Source: Betaproteobacteria bacterium HGW-Betaproteobacteria-2 (GTDB lineage Bacteria > Pseudomonadota > Gammaproteobacteria > Burkholderiales > Methylophilaceae). Taken from it: a stretch of DNA of 6,662 nt. Position 1 is the stretch's first letter; each line of letters starts with the position of its first letter. Below are positions 1 through 6,608 of this stretch, one piece after another. The DNA is taken from NCBI GenBank assembly GCA_002842255.1, contig PHCM01000084.1, positions 1-6,662 on the forward strand. Reading direction: 5' to 3'. A program made the translations under genes and the position numbers. The notes under the pieces are model-generated. The model made no database searches. It was not told where the DNA came from and was given only the letters and a program-made list of their open reading frames with translations.

Positions 1-1
1 T

Positions 2-1621
2 ACCAACCATCTGATGGCCATTTCCGGTTTGCATATCACCATGCTGGCCGGACTGGCATTCTCGCTGACCTATGCCTTGTGGCGTCGTTCCGAAAGGTTG
101 ACGCTGGCGCTGCCGGCCCGCAAGGCTGCGACGCTGGTCGGCGCCTTGTTCGCGCTGGCATACGCATTGATGGCCGGATTTTCCATCCCTACGCAACGTA
201 CACTATATATGCTGACGGTGTTCGCGGTCGCACTGTGGTTGGGGCGCAACGTCTCCATCGCCCGGGTGCTGGCCTATGCGCTGCTGGTTGTCGTACTGCT
301 CGATCCGTGGGCGGTGCTGGCAGCCGGCTTCTGGTTATCATTCGGTGCGGTGGCGGTGATTTCCTATGCGATTGCAGGCCGTCTCAGGTCACCGCACTGG
401 TTGCGGGAGGCTGTCACTACGCAATGGGCCGTGACGCTCGGCCTCATGCCTTTGCTGCTGTTCATGTTTCAGCAGGTATCGATCATCTCGCCGCTGGCGA
501 ATGCGCTGGCCATCCCTGTGGTCAGCCTGATAGTGGTGCCGCTGACCTTACTCGGCAGCGTTGTGCCGCTGGACTGGATATTGTTGCTTGCCTATAAGGT
601 TGCAGACTGGTGCATGCTGGCACTGGAATGGATGGCAGGTTCCAGTCTCAGCGTCTGGCAACAACAGGCACCACCATTCTGGGCTTTGCTGCTGGCTGTG
701 GCTGGCGTCTTGTGGTTATTGCTGCCGCGCGGATTGCCGCTACGCTGGTTGGGCGTTGTCGCTGTACTGCCCATGTTCCTGGTACAGGTGCCACGCCCGG
801 CTCATGGTGCCATGCGCGTTGTCGTGCTGGATGTGGGGCAGGGGCTTGCTGTCGTGGTCAGCACACAACATCACACTCTTTTATATGATACCGGAGCGCG
901 CTATTCATCGCAGAGCGATAGCGGCAGCAGGGTAATCGTGCCTTATCTCCGGGCGGCAGGCATCGGTCATCTGGATGGCCTGCTGGTCAGTCATGATGAT
1001 ATTGACCATAGCGGGGGTACTGAGTCCATATTGAGTCAGATTGAAGTACGCCAGTTTTTGAGTTCCCTACCGCAAAAGAATCCCCTGACGCATAGTCAGC
1101 ATCACACACGCTGTCAGATCGGGCAATCGTGGCAGTGGGATGGGGTGAAGTTCGACATGCTGTTCCCGCAGGCCGACAGCTACCAGAAATCGGGCGTCAA
1201 GGATAATGACCGTAGTTGTGTGTTACGCATTAGCAGCCGGTTTGGTCGTGTTCTGATTCCGGGTGATATCGAACGCCGCTCGGAGAATGATCTGCTGAGC
1301 TCAGAATATGCCCTGCAGTCCGATGTCCTGATAGCGCCGCATCACGGCAGCAAAACTTCTTCGAGCCAGTCGTTCGTCGAGGAAGTGAATCCCCGCGCTG
1401 TGGTATTCACGTCCGGCTACCTCAACAGATTCGGGCATCCGCACCCAACTGTATTGCAACGCTATGAGAATGTCGGCAGCCGTGTTTATCGCTCTGACCG
1501 GGATGGTGCTGTCATTATCGATTTTGCTGCCGAGTCGGCCATTGAGATCACGCGCTGGCGTCAGTATGCAAGGCGATACTGGCATCAGGATTTTACCGAT
1601 GATGCGCCGTTTGCACGTTGA
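2..1621 (+). CDS. comEC: ComEC/Rec2 DNA-uptake channel, 5'-truncated by the window edge
   Basis: This is the C-terminal part of ComEC, the inner-membrane protein that passes single-stranded DNA into the cytoplasm during natural transformation. The frame is open to the left edge: codons from base 2 read T-N-H-L and run into M-A-I-S-G-L-H, the conserved ComEC 'H-L-x-A-I-S-G-L-H' signature. The Met codon at 14 is therefore internal, not the start. Counting from that Met, about the first 255 residues form many hydrophobic helices, with family motifs P-T-Q-R near 60 and A-G-F-W-L-S-F near 104. A metallo-beta-lactamase-like domain follows: D-V-G-Q-G at 273-277, S-H-D-D-I-D-H-S-G-G with histidines 327 and 332, G-D at 417-418, P-H-H-G at 442-445 and H-P-H-P at 475-478. 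All metal-ligand motifs appear intact. Full-length homologues are about 750-800 residues, so roughly 220-260 N-terminal residues, including the OB-fold region, lie outside. The gene ends 67 bases before exbB. Whether the cell is actually competent cannot be judged from this gene alone. Confidence 0.95.
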   Translation, partial: TNHLMAISGLHITMLAGLAFSLTYALWRRSERLTLALPARKAATLVGALFALAYALMAGFSIPTQRTLYMLTVFAVALWLGRNVSIARVLAYALLVVVLLDPWAVLAAGFWLSFGAVAVISYAIAGRLRSPHWLREAVTTQWAVTLGLMPLLLFMFQQVSIISPLANALAIPVVSLIVVPLTLLGSVVPLDWILLLAYKVADWCMLALEWMAGSSLSVWQQQAPPFWALLLAVAGVLWLLLPRGLPLRWLGVVAVLPMFLVQVPRPAHGAMRVVVLDVGQGLAVVVSTQHHTLLYDTGARYSSQSDSGSRVIVPYLRAAGIGHLDGLLVSHDDIDHSGGTESILSQIEVRQFLSSLPQKNPLTHSQHHTRCQIGQSWQWDGVKFDMLFPQADSYQKSGVKDNDRSCVLRISSRFGRVLIPGDIERRSENDLLSSEYALQSDVLIAPHHGSKTSSSQSFVEEVNPRAVVFTSGYLNRFGHPHPTVLQRYENVGSRVYRSDRDGAVIIDFAAESAIEITRWRQYARRYWHQDFTDDAPFAR

Positions 1622-1627
1622 CCGAGC

Positions 1628-1656
1628 TTGCTGAAAAAGGCTTCACACGCTAAAGT
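1628..1656 (+). promoter_or_regulatory. Possible weak sigma-70-type promoter for the exbB-kdsB operon
   Basis: TTGCTG at 1628-1633 (3 of 6 to the -35 consensus) lies 17 bases before TAAAGT at 1651-1656 (4 of 6 to the -10 consensus). The start of transcription would fall near 1663, leaving a short leader before the GTG at 1689. This is the only sizeable gap between comEC and the envelope genes, so a promoter here makes sense. The match is weak, however, and read-through from comEC is equally possible. Confidence 0.3.
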
Positions 1657-1668
1657 AGCGTCACTTTA
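1647..1668 (+). repeat. Two overlapping, mutually exclusive inverted repeats upstream of exbB
   Basis: ACGCTA (1647-1652) and TAGCGT (1656-1661) form a perfect 6-bp dyad with a 3-base loop. TAAAGT (1651-1656) and ACTTTA (1663-1668) form a second perfect 6-bp dyad with a 6-base loop. They share bases, so only one can fold at a time. No T-run follows either, so neither looks like a standard intrinsic terminator. They overlap the possible -10 element and could be an operator, a weak RNA switch or chance. Confidence 0.35.
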
Positions 1669-1677
1669 AGAACATTC

Positions 1678-1682
1678 GGGAG
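1678..1682 (+). promoter_or_regulatory. Ribosome binding site that fixes the GTG start of exbB
   Basis: GGGAG ends 6 bases before the GTG at 1689, a normal Shine-Dalgarno spacing. No ATG is available nearby in this frame; the next internal Met lies well past the first membrane helix. The site therefore supports GTG as the true start. Confidence 0.7.
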
Positions 1683-1688
1683 CTTCAC

Positions 1689-2297
1689 GTGTGGGAAATT
1701 ATTCAGGCAGCAGGCTGGCCGATCTGGCCACTGATTTTTGCCTCAGTTGTTGCTGTTGCCATTGTTGTTGAGCGTTTCTGGACTTTGCGGGCGGATTCGA
1801 TTGCTCCGAAGACACTGTTGCCTGAAGTCAGCAGAATGGTCGCCAACGGCGGAATTAGCAGGGAGGCGTGTACCAAACTGGCACAGCACTCCTTGTTGGG
1901 CGAGATTTTCGCTTCAGCCTTGCTGAACGCCAACAACTCACGTGAAGTAATCAAGGAGTCCGTAGAAGAATCCGGACGCGTCGTGGTGCACAAGCTCGAG
2001 CGTTACATGAATACGCTGGGCACCATTGCTACTGTTGCGCCGTTGCTGGGCCTGCTGGGTACCGTCATCGGCATGGTGGAACTGTTTGGCGCATTCACCT
2101 CTACCGGACATGATGTCGCACAGTTCGCGCGTGGTATTTCAGTTGCACTGTATAACACTGCCGGCGGTATCGTTGTCGCTGTGCCTGCAATGATCTTCCA
2201 TCGCTACTTCCGCGGCAAGATCGACAATTTCATTGTGGATATGGAGCAACAGGCGATCAAGCTGGTTGAGATTATTCATGGCGAACGCCAAAGCTGA
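1689..2297 (+). CDS. exbB: ExbB/TolQ/MotA-family proton-channel subunit
   Basis: Inner-membrane subunit of a proton-motive-force motor; in this family an ExbB-type pentamer surrounds an ExbD-type dimer and drives a periplasmic partner. The 202 residues match the family's three-helix plan: TM1 about 10-30, a cytoplasmic stretch about 31-105, TM2 about 108-132 (with L-L-G-T-V-I-G) and TM3 about 150-172 (G-I-S-V-A-L-Y-N-T-A-G-G, ending in V-P-A). The start is GTG, supported by GGGAG six bases upstream. The TM2 and TM3 threonines of the family are present (T157 aligns with E. coli ExbB T181). The position of the TM3 glutamate E176 in E. coli is valine 152 here, based on a remembered alignment. 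The exbD-like partner begins 17 bases downstream. No TonB, TolA or Pal gene is visible, so the cargo is unknown; the setting with msbA, lpxK and kdsB suggests an envelope or LPS role. The family call is firm, but the symbol is by similarity only. Confidence 0.88.
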   Translation: MWEIIQAAGWPIWPLIFASVVAVAIVVERFWTLRADSIAPKTLLPEVSRMVANGGISREACTKLAQHSLLGEIFASALLNANNSREVIKESVEESGRVVVHKLERYMNTLGTIATVAPLLGLLGTVIGMVELFGAFTSTGHDVAQFARGISVALYNTAGGIVVAVPAMIFHRYFRGKIDNFIVDMEQQAIKLVEIIHGERQS

Positions 2298-2314
2298 GGC
2301 ATAAGAGTCAGAAC

Positions 2315-2740
2315 ATGAATTTTCATCGCGGCAAGAAATCGGATGAGCTGGAGATCAATTTCATCCCCTTGATCGACGTGCTACTGGTCATCATTATCTT
2401 CCTGATCGTCAGTGCGACCTTCTCCAGAGTCAATGAGCTGCAGATCAATCTGCCGACTTCCGAGACAGCTTCCCAGCAGGAAGACAAGCCGCTGGTGATC
2501 TCGGTCGGTGTTTTTGCCAATGGCCGTTATGTCGTCAATGGCAAGGATATGGATGATATCAGCACCGATGGCATCAGTCTGGCGCTGAAAAAAGCGGTAG
2601 GCGACGGCAAGGATCCGACCATCGTGATTGAGGCGGATGCCGAAGCTACGCATCAGTCGGTCATCAAGGTGCTGGACGCTTCACGCAAGGCAGGCTTCCC
2701 CAATATTACTTTCCCGGCTCAAGAGTCCAGCGGCTTTTGA
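2315..2740 (+). CDS. exbD: ExbD/TolR-family motor subunit
   Basis: Partner of the preceding ExbB-like protein: a single-pass inner-membrane protein whose transmembrane aspartate carries protons. The 141 residues (the same length as E. coli ExbD) show a short basic/acidic cytoplasmic N-terminus, one helix at about 17-38 containing P-L-I-D-V-L-L-V with the conserved aspartate at D21 (equivalent to E. coli ExbD D25), then the usual linker L-Q-I-N-L-P at about 48-53 and a periplasmic domain to the C-terminus. The ATG at 2315 has a modest AAGAG at 2303-2307, seven bases before it. The gene is 17 bases after exbB and 41 before msbA, consistent with one transcript. It could equally be named TolR-like; the lack of tonB or tolA nearby leaves the partner open. 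Confidence 0.88.
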   Translation: MNFHRGKKSDELEINFIPLIDVLLVIIIFLIVSATFSRVNELQINLPTSETASQQEDKPLVISVGVFANGRYVVNGKDMDDISTDGISLALKKAVGDGKDPTIVIEADAEATHQSVIKVLDASRKAGFPNITFPAQESSGF

Positions 2741-2781
2741 GCGCGGTTTACCGGAATCCCACAACTTAATCGACGCCCCGC

Positions 2782-4560
2782 ATGTCGACACCCAGAACAA
2801 CACCCCCCATTAGCAAGGCAGCAAAAATTCCAATCACCTCTCCGGACGTCAGCGCCAAAACCCTTTATCTGCGCCTGCTGAAATACGCCAAGCGCCACTG
2901 GATCGTGTTCGCTATCAGCATAGCCGCACTGGTGGTTTTTTCGGCCACCAACACCGGCTTTCTGGCGACCATCAAAATGGTGACGGATGAAGGCTTTGTC
3001 AACAAGGATTCGAGCAAGCTCAGCTTGCTGCCTTTGATGCTGGTGGGTCTGCTGTCGATACGGGCGTTTGCCGGTTTTATCTCCTCATTTGCCATGCGCT
3101 GGGTCGGCCGCAAGGTCGTCGAGGATTTGCGTTTGGATGCATTCCGCCGCCTGATGACCTTGCCGGTCAATTTCTTTGATGCGCATTCGGCCGGTATTGT
3201 TACCTCCAAAGTGACCTACGATACCGAGCAGATGTCCAAGGCGGCGACCAGCGTGGCAGTCACTGCAGTACGAGACACACTGACTATTGTCGGCATGGTG
3301 GGCTACATGCTTTATCTGGACTGGCGCCTGACCATGATCTTTGCGGTGATGGCGCCGTTGATGGCGTGGTACCTGAAGAGAATGACACCGAAGCTGCGTT
3401 CTTCCGGCAAGCATGTGCAGCAGACCATGGGTGAGATGACGCAGGTGGTGGAAGAGTCGGTCACTGGTCAGCGTATGGTCAAGATTTTCGGTGGCGCCGA
3501 GTATGAGTTCCAGCGATTTGCCAAGGCTGCGGGCAAGAATCGCCAGATGCAGGTGCGCCTGGGGCGGATTTCAGGGCTGAACAGCATGGTGATTGAACTG
3601 CTGGCGGCCCTTGCCTTGGGGCTGGTGGTGTTCTACGCTGTGGGCCGCTTCACTGCAGGTGAGTTCGCAGCCTTCATCGGCGCCTTGCTGATGCTGATTG
3701 CCCCGATCAAGAGCCTGACTTCACTGAATGAAGACCTGCAAGTGGGTCTCGCCGCATCGCACAGCGTATTTTCCCTGATTGATACAGTGCCTGAAGAGGA
3801 TGATGGTGATAAGGAATTGGGGCGTGTCAAAGGCGAAATTGAGTTGCGCGGCGTGACGCTGCGCTACGAAAATGCCAAGCGACCGGCTCTGAACAATGTG
3901 AACCTTACAATCAAACCGGGTGAAAAAGTCGCCCTGGTCGGTCGCTCAGGCGGTGGCAAAACCACGTTGGTGAATTTGTTGCCGAGATTCTATGAGCTGC
4001 AACAAGGCTTGGTGCTGATCGATGGCCTGGATATCCGGTCCATGACGCTCAAAAGCCTGCGCGAGCAGTTCGCAATGGTCAGTCAGGATGTGATTCTGTT
4101 CAACGATACGGTTTTCAATAACATCGCCTATGGTACTTTGCGTGATGTTGATGAAGCGCAGGTGATTGCTGCAGCCAAGGCTGCGCATGCCTGGGAGTTC
4201 ATCCAGCAGTTGCCGGAAGGCTTGCAGAGTGAAGTCGGCGATCGTGGCGTGCGGCTTTCCGGCGGACAGCGCCAACGATTGGCCATTGCGCGCGCCATTC
4301 TCAAGGATGCCCCCATCCTGTTGCTGGACGAGGCGACTTCTGCACTGGATACCGAATCCGAGCAGCATGTGCAGGCAGCACTGGACGAACTGATGCGCAA
4401 TCGCACGACCATCGTCATTGCACATCGTCTGTCCACCATCGAGAATGCGGATCGCATTCTGGTCATGGAGCAGGGCGAAATCATCGAGAGTGGCAGCCAT
4501 CAGGATCTTCTGCGTCAAAACGGCAGCTACGCCAAGCTCTACAAGAAACAGTTTCATTAA
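2782..4560 (+). CDS. msbA: Lipid A export ABC transporter, permease-ATPase MsbA
   Basis: Homodimeric half-transporter that flips core-lipid A from the inner to the outer leaflet of the inner membrane, powered by ATP. The 592 residues (E. coli MsbA is 582) comprise a polar N-terminal tail of about 30 residues, a six-helix exporter domain to about 325 and an ATPase domain from about 350. ATPase motifs are complete: Walker A G-R-S-G-G-G-K-T at 387-394 (K393), Q-loop glutamine Q435, signature L-S-G-G-Q at 492-496, Walker B L-L-L-D-E with D516 and E517, and H-loop H548. The MsbA identity, as opposed to another ABC exporter, rests on overall resemblance plus the directly following lpxK. The ATG at 2782 has no clear Shine-Dalgarno sequence; an in-frame TAA at 2767-2769 rules out a start further upstream, and no good downstream start was seen. 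The long polar tail is slightly more than in E. coli. lpxK follows after 12 bases, as in E. coli. Confidence 0.93.
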   Translation: MSTPRTTPPISKAAKIPITSPDVSAKTLYLRLLKYAKRHWIVFAISIAALVVFSATNTGFLATIKMVTDEGFVNKDSSKLSLLPLMLVGLLSIRAFAGFISSFAMRWVGRKVVEDLRLDAFRRLMTLPVNFFDAHSAGIVTSKVTYDTEQMSKAATSVAVTAVRDTLTIVGMVGYMLYLDWRLTMIFAVMAPLMAWYLKRMTPKLRSSGKHVQQTMGEMTQVVEESVTGQRMVKIFGGAEYEFQRFAKAAGKNRQMQVRLGRISGLNSMVIELLAALALGLVVFYAVGRFTAGEFAAFIGALLMLIAPIKSLTSLNEDLQVGLAASHSVFSLIDTVPEEDDGDKELGRVKGEIELRGVTLRYENAKRPALNNVNLTIKPGEKVALVGRSGGGKTTLVNLLPRFYELQQGLVLIDGLDIRSMTLKSLREQFAMVSQDVILFNDTVFNNIAYGTLRDVDEAQVIAAAKAAHAWEFIQQLPEGLQSEVGDRGVRLSGGQRQRLAIARAILKDAPILLLDEATSALDTESEQHVQAALDELMRNRTTIVIAHRLSTIENADRILVMEQGEIIESGSHQDLLRQNGSYAKLYKKQFH

Positions 4561-4572
4561 GCGGGTGCATGT

Positions 4573-5562
4573 ATGCGCGACCGTTTCTCGATCTGGATAC
4601 AGCAGCAATGGGTTCGCATCGGTGTCTGGCATATTCTGCTGATTCCATTGTCCTGGCTGTTCTGGCTACTCATCACTAGTCGCCGCAAGGCCTATGAATC
4701 AGGCCTTCTGAAAAGTTATCGCCCGGCTGTGCCACTCATCGTCGTGGGTAATATCAGTATCGGCGGTACAGGTAAAACCCCGCTGGTGATCTGGCTGGTT
4801 GAAAAGCTCAGGCAGGCGGGTTATCGCCCGGCAGTCATCAGTCGCGGTTATGGGGCCAGCAAAGTTACAGTTCAGGCCGTGCGTGCAGACAGTTCACCAG
4901 CCGATGTGGGCGACGAGCCGCTCTTGCTGGCCAGACGGACAGGCTGCCCGGTCTGGGTTGGGGCGGATCGTGTTGCCGTGCAACGTGAGTTGCTACAGGC
5001 TCATCCGGAATGCAATGTCCTGATCAGTGATGATGGTTTACAGCATTACCGAATGCAACGCGATATTGAGCTTGTGGTGGTGGATGCAGCACGCGGCTTT
5101 GGCAACGGGCTTTTGCTGCCCGCAGGGCCTTTGCGCGAGCCGCTTGTGAGGCTGAGCAGGGTCGATGCGCTGGTTTACAATGGCAGGCAGGCATCCACGG
5201 ACGGTTATGGCATGATACTCAAGTCCGGTCTCTTGCAGAATCTGCTGGAAACCGGATTGACGGTAGATGTTGCAGCATTACAGGGGCAGAAGACTCATGC
5301 CATTGCCGGTATCGGTAATCCCCGGAGATTCTTTGAGCAATTGCATGATATGGGGTTGGCGGTAGAAACACACGCATTCGCCGACCATCATGCGTTTCGT
5401 GCAGAAGATCTGGCATTCGCCGGTGATACACCTGTATTGATGACGGAAAAGGATGCTGTTAAATGCGCCGCTTTTGCCAGGCCGAACTGGTGGTATCTGC
5501 CGGTTGATGTCGAGGTCGACAATGCGCTCGCCGATTATGTCATCCATAAACTGAGGAAATAA
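4573..5562 (+). CDS. lpxK: Tetraacyldisaccharide 4'-kinase LpxK (lipid A synthesis)
   Basis: Transfers phosphate from ATP to the 4' position of tetraacyldisaccharide-1-phosphate, producing lipid IVA on the cytoplasmic face of the inner membrane. The 329 residues equal the usual length (E. coli 328). A hydrophobic membrane-anchoring helix lies at about 17-36, followed by basic residues. The P-loop G-G-T-G-K-T has its lysine at K68. The family motif D-D-G-L-Q-H spans 153-158, then R-D-I-E-L-V-V-V-D. Near the C-terminus T-E-K-D-A-V-K-C is typical of LpxK. The start at 4573 has GGGTG at 4563-4567, five bases upstream; an ATG at 4569 is in another frame. The gene follows msbA by 12 bases and is separated by one base from the next small gene, so translational coupling is likely. 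All key motifs are present and I see nothing unusual. Confidence 0.96.
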   Translation: MRDRFSIWIQQQWVRIGVWHILLIPLSWLFWLLITSRRKAYESGLLKSYRPAVPLIVVGNISIGGTGKTPLVIWLVEKLRQAGYRPAVISRGYGASKVTVQAVRADSSPADVGDEPLLLARRTGCPVWVGADRVAVQRELLQAHPECNVLISDDGLQHYRMQRDIELVVVDAARGFGNGLLLPAGPLREPLVRLSRVDALVYNGRQASTDGYGMILKSGLLQNLLETGLTVDVAALQGQKTHAIAGIGNPRRFFEQLHDMGLAVETHAFADHHAFRAEDLAFAGDTPVLMTEKDAVKCAAFARPNWWYLPVDVEVDNALADYVIHKLRK

Positions 5563-5563
5563 C

Positions 5564-5743
5564 ATGGATTCAAAACTGATACAGATATTGGTCTGCCCGG
5601 TATGCAAGGGGCCGCTGGTGTATAAAAAGACGGCACAGGAGTTGATCTGCAAGCCCTGTCGGCTTGCTTATGCGGTCAAGGACGATATCCCCGTGATGCT
5701 TGAAGAAGAAGCGCGCAGATTGCCGGATGCGGAAGAGGTTTAG
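5564..5743 (+). CDS. Trm112-like/UPF0434 (YcaR-type) four-cysteine small protein, 59 residues
   Basis: This short gene encodes 59 residues, [14 protein letters not shown] at the start and a glutamate-rich C-terminal tail. Two CxxC pairs, C11/C14 and C29/C32, form a likely zinc-binding knuckle, and the D-D-I-P-V-M-L segment after the second pair is typical of the Trm112p-like/UPF0434 family (E. coli YcaR). In eukaryotes and archaea Trm112 activates several methyltransferases; the bacterial role is not settled as far as I know. The ATG sits one base after the lpxK stop and has a strong GAGGA at 5553-5557, six bases upstream, inside the lpxK end. kdsB begins three bases after its TAG. This spacing and the complete motif make it a real gene despite its size. 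The lpxK - ycaR-like - kdsB order is shared with enterobacteria and Pseudomonas, from memory. Confidence 0.92.
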   Translation: MDSKLIQILVCPVCKGPLVYKKTAQELICKPCRLAYAVKDDIPVMLEEEARRLPDAEEV

Positions 5744-5746
5744 TAC

Positions 5747-6514
5747 ATGAGCTTCAAGATCGTTATTCCTGCGCGCTATGCCAGCATCCGCTTGCCCGGT
5801 AAGCCCTTGCTGGATATTGCAGGCAAACCGATGGTTGTTCGCGTCGCAGATAAGGCACAGGCTACGGGCGCGGAGGTGGTTGTCGCTACCGACGACCGCA
5901 GGATATTCGAAGCGGTCGAAGCGCATGGTTATCGCGTAGTCATGACCAGGGAAGATCATGTTTCCGGTACTGACCGGATAGCCGAGGTCGCCATGAAGAT
6001 GGGCTGGGCTGAGAACGAGATCGTCGTCAATGTGCAGGGTGATGAACCCTTGATAGAGCCCACCTTGATAGAAGAAGTCGCGCTCAACATGGCGCAGCAT
6101 AACGAAGCTGCTATCGCGACGGCCTGTCATCAGATTCACGACAAGGCCTTGATGCTGAACCCGAACGTCGTGAAGGTCGTGCTCGATAAGGAAGGTTATG
6201 CGCTTTATTTCAGTCGTGCGCCGATTCCCTATCCCCGGGATGCCTTTGCCGCTGGTCAGGAATTACCTGATGCGATACTGATATACCGGCATATCGGTAT
6301 CTATGCCTACCGTACTTCATTCCTCAGGGCATATGCTGGCCTGCAACCTTCGCCTATAGAGCAGTATGAGTCGCTCGAACAACTGCGTGCATTGTGGCAT
6401 GGTTACAAGATCAGTGTGGCGGTGACAACTCACCCTCCTGCTGCCGGTGTGGACACGCAGGAGGATCTGGATGCCATGAGAAAATTGTACTCTGCTGTTG
6501 AATCAGGAGCTTAG
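5747..6514 (+). CDS. kdsB: 3-deoxy-manno-octulosonate cytidylyltransferase (CMP-Kdo synthetase)
   Basis: Cytosolic enzyme that couples Kdo to CMP using CTP, giving the donor for adding Kdo to lipid IVA. The 255 residues (E. coli 248) have the GT-A-like nucleotidyltransferase pattern: [13 protein letters not shown] at 8-20 (CTP-binding loop), V-A-T-D-D at about 46-50, G-T-D-R-I-A-E near 73-79, V-Q-G-D-E-P at 96-101 with the metal-binding aspartate D99, Y-F-S-R-A-P-I-P near 153-160, H-I-G-I-Y-A-Y near 182-188 and [10 protein letters not shown] near 206-215. The ATG at 5747 has GAGG at 5735-5738, eight bases upstream, and starts three bases after the preceding stop. It supplies the substrate for the step after LpxK, which fits the operon. 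It is the last gene before the tRNA; no strong terminator follows it. Confidence 0.97.
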   Translation: MSFKIVIPARYASIRLPGKPLLDIAGKPMVVRVADKAQATGAEVVVATDDRRIFEAVEAHGYRVVMTREDHVSGTDRIAEVAMKMGWAENEIVVNVQGDEPLIEPTLIEEVALNMAQHNEAAIATACHQIHDKALMLNPNVVKVVLDKEGYALYFSRAPIPYPRDAFAAGQELPDAILIYRHIGIYAYRTSFLRAYAGLQPSPIEQYESLEQLRALWHGYKISVAVTTHPPAAGVDTQEDLDAMRKLYSAVESGA

Positions 6515-6530
6515 TGGATTCCTTGAGAAT

Positions 6531-6540
6531 ATCGGCCGAT
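6531..6540. repeat. Perfect 10-bp palindrome between kdsB and the tRNA promoter
   Basis: ATCGGCCGAT is a perfect palindrome with no loop, 17 bases after the kdsB stop and 5 bases before the tRNA -35 box. The next bases, TGTC-GTT-GACA (6541-6551), form a 4-bp dyad that includes the -35 element. No T-run follows, so this is not an evident terminator. It could be a protein-binding site or chance. Confidence 0.3.
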
Positions 6541-6545
6541 TGTCG

Positions 6546-6575
6546 TTGACAGCGATTAGCCGGTTTTGCTATAGT
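6546..6575 (+). promoter_or_regulatory. Strong sigma-70-type promoter for tRNA-fMet
   Basis: A perfect -35 box TTGACA (6546-6551) is followed after 18 bases by TATAGT (6570-6575, 5 of 6). TG at 6567-6568 sits one base upstream, giving an extended -10. Transcription should start near 6582, about 25 bases before the mature tRNA. The segment just after the -10 is C/T-rich and lacks the strongly G+C-rich discriminator common at stringently controlled promoters. It is the best promoter in the window. Confidence 0.8.
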
Positions 6576-6583
6576 TTCACCTC

Positions 6584-6602
6584 TCGACGGCACCAATGTC
6601 GA
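6584..6602 (+). other. Small hairpin in the tRNA 5' leader
   Basis: TCGAC (6584-6588) pairs with GTCGA (6598-6602), with a possible extra G-T pair inside and a loop of about seven bases. It lies between the predicted transcription start and the tRNA, ending six bases before the mature 5' end. It may help present the precursor to RNase P, or may be incidental. Confidence 0.35.
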
Positions 6603-6608
6603 ATCGGA

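Noticed and set aside
14..16. ATG at 14 as a true start of comEC
   Set aside because: Upstream in-frame codons continue the conserved ComEC motif (T-N-H-L before M-A-I-S-G-L-H), so the gene is cut by the window edge and not shortened.
79..935. Alternative-frame + strand open frames over comEC
   Set aside because: They overlap a frame with intact ComEC motifs, show odd cysteine/arginine-rich composition and lack family features.
3946..4632. Long antisense open frame (228 codons) opposite the msbA ATPase domain and the lpxK start
   Set aside because: The opposite strand encodes complete ABC ATPase motifs and the lpxK start; the antisense product has no recognisable domain and no supporting start context. 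It is a shadow of GC-rich coding sequence.
5570..6139. Antisense open frame over the Trm112-like gene and kdsB
   Set aside because: Both sense genes have clear motifs and tight operon spacing; the antisense product resembles nothing I recognise.
6283..6300. Inverted repeat ATACCG/CGGTAT inside kdsB
   Set aside because: It falls in codons for the conserved I-Y-R-H-I-G-I-Y segment, has no T-run and is explained by coding constraint.
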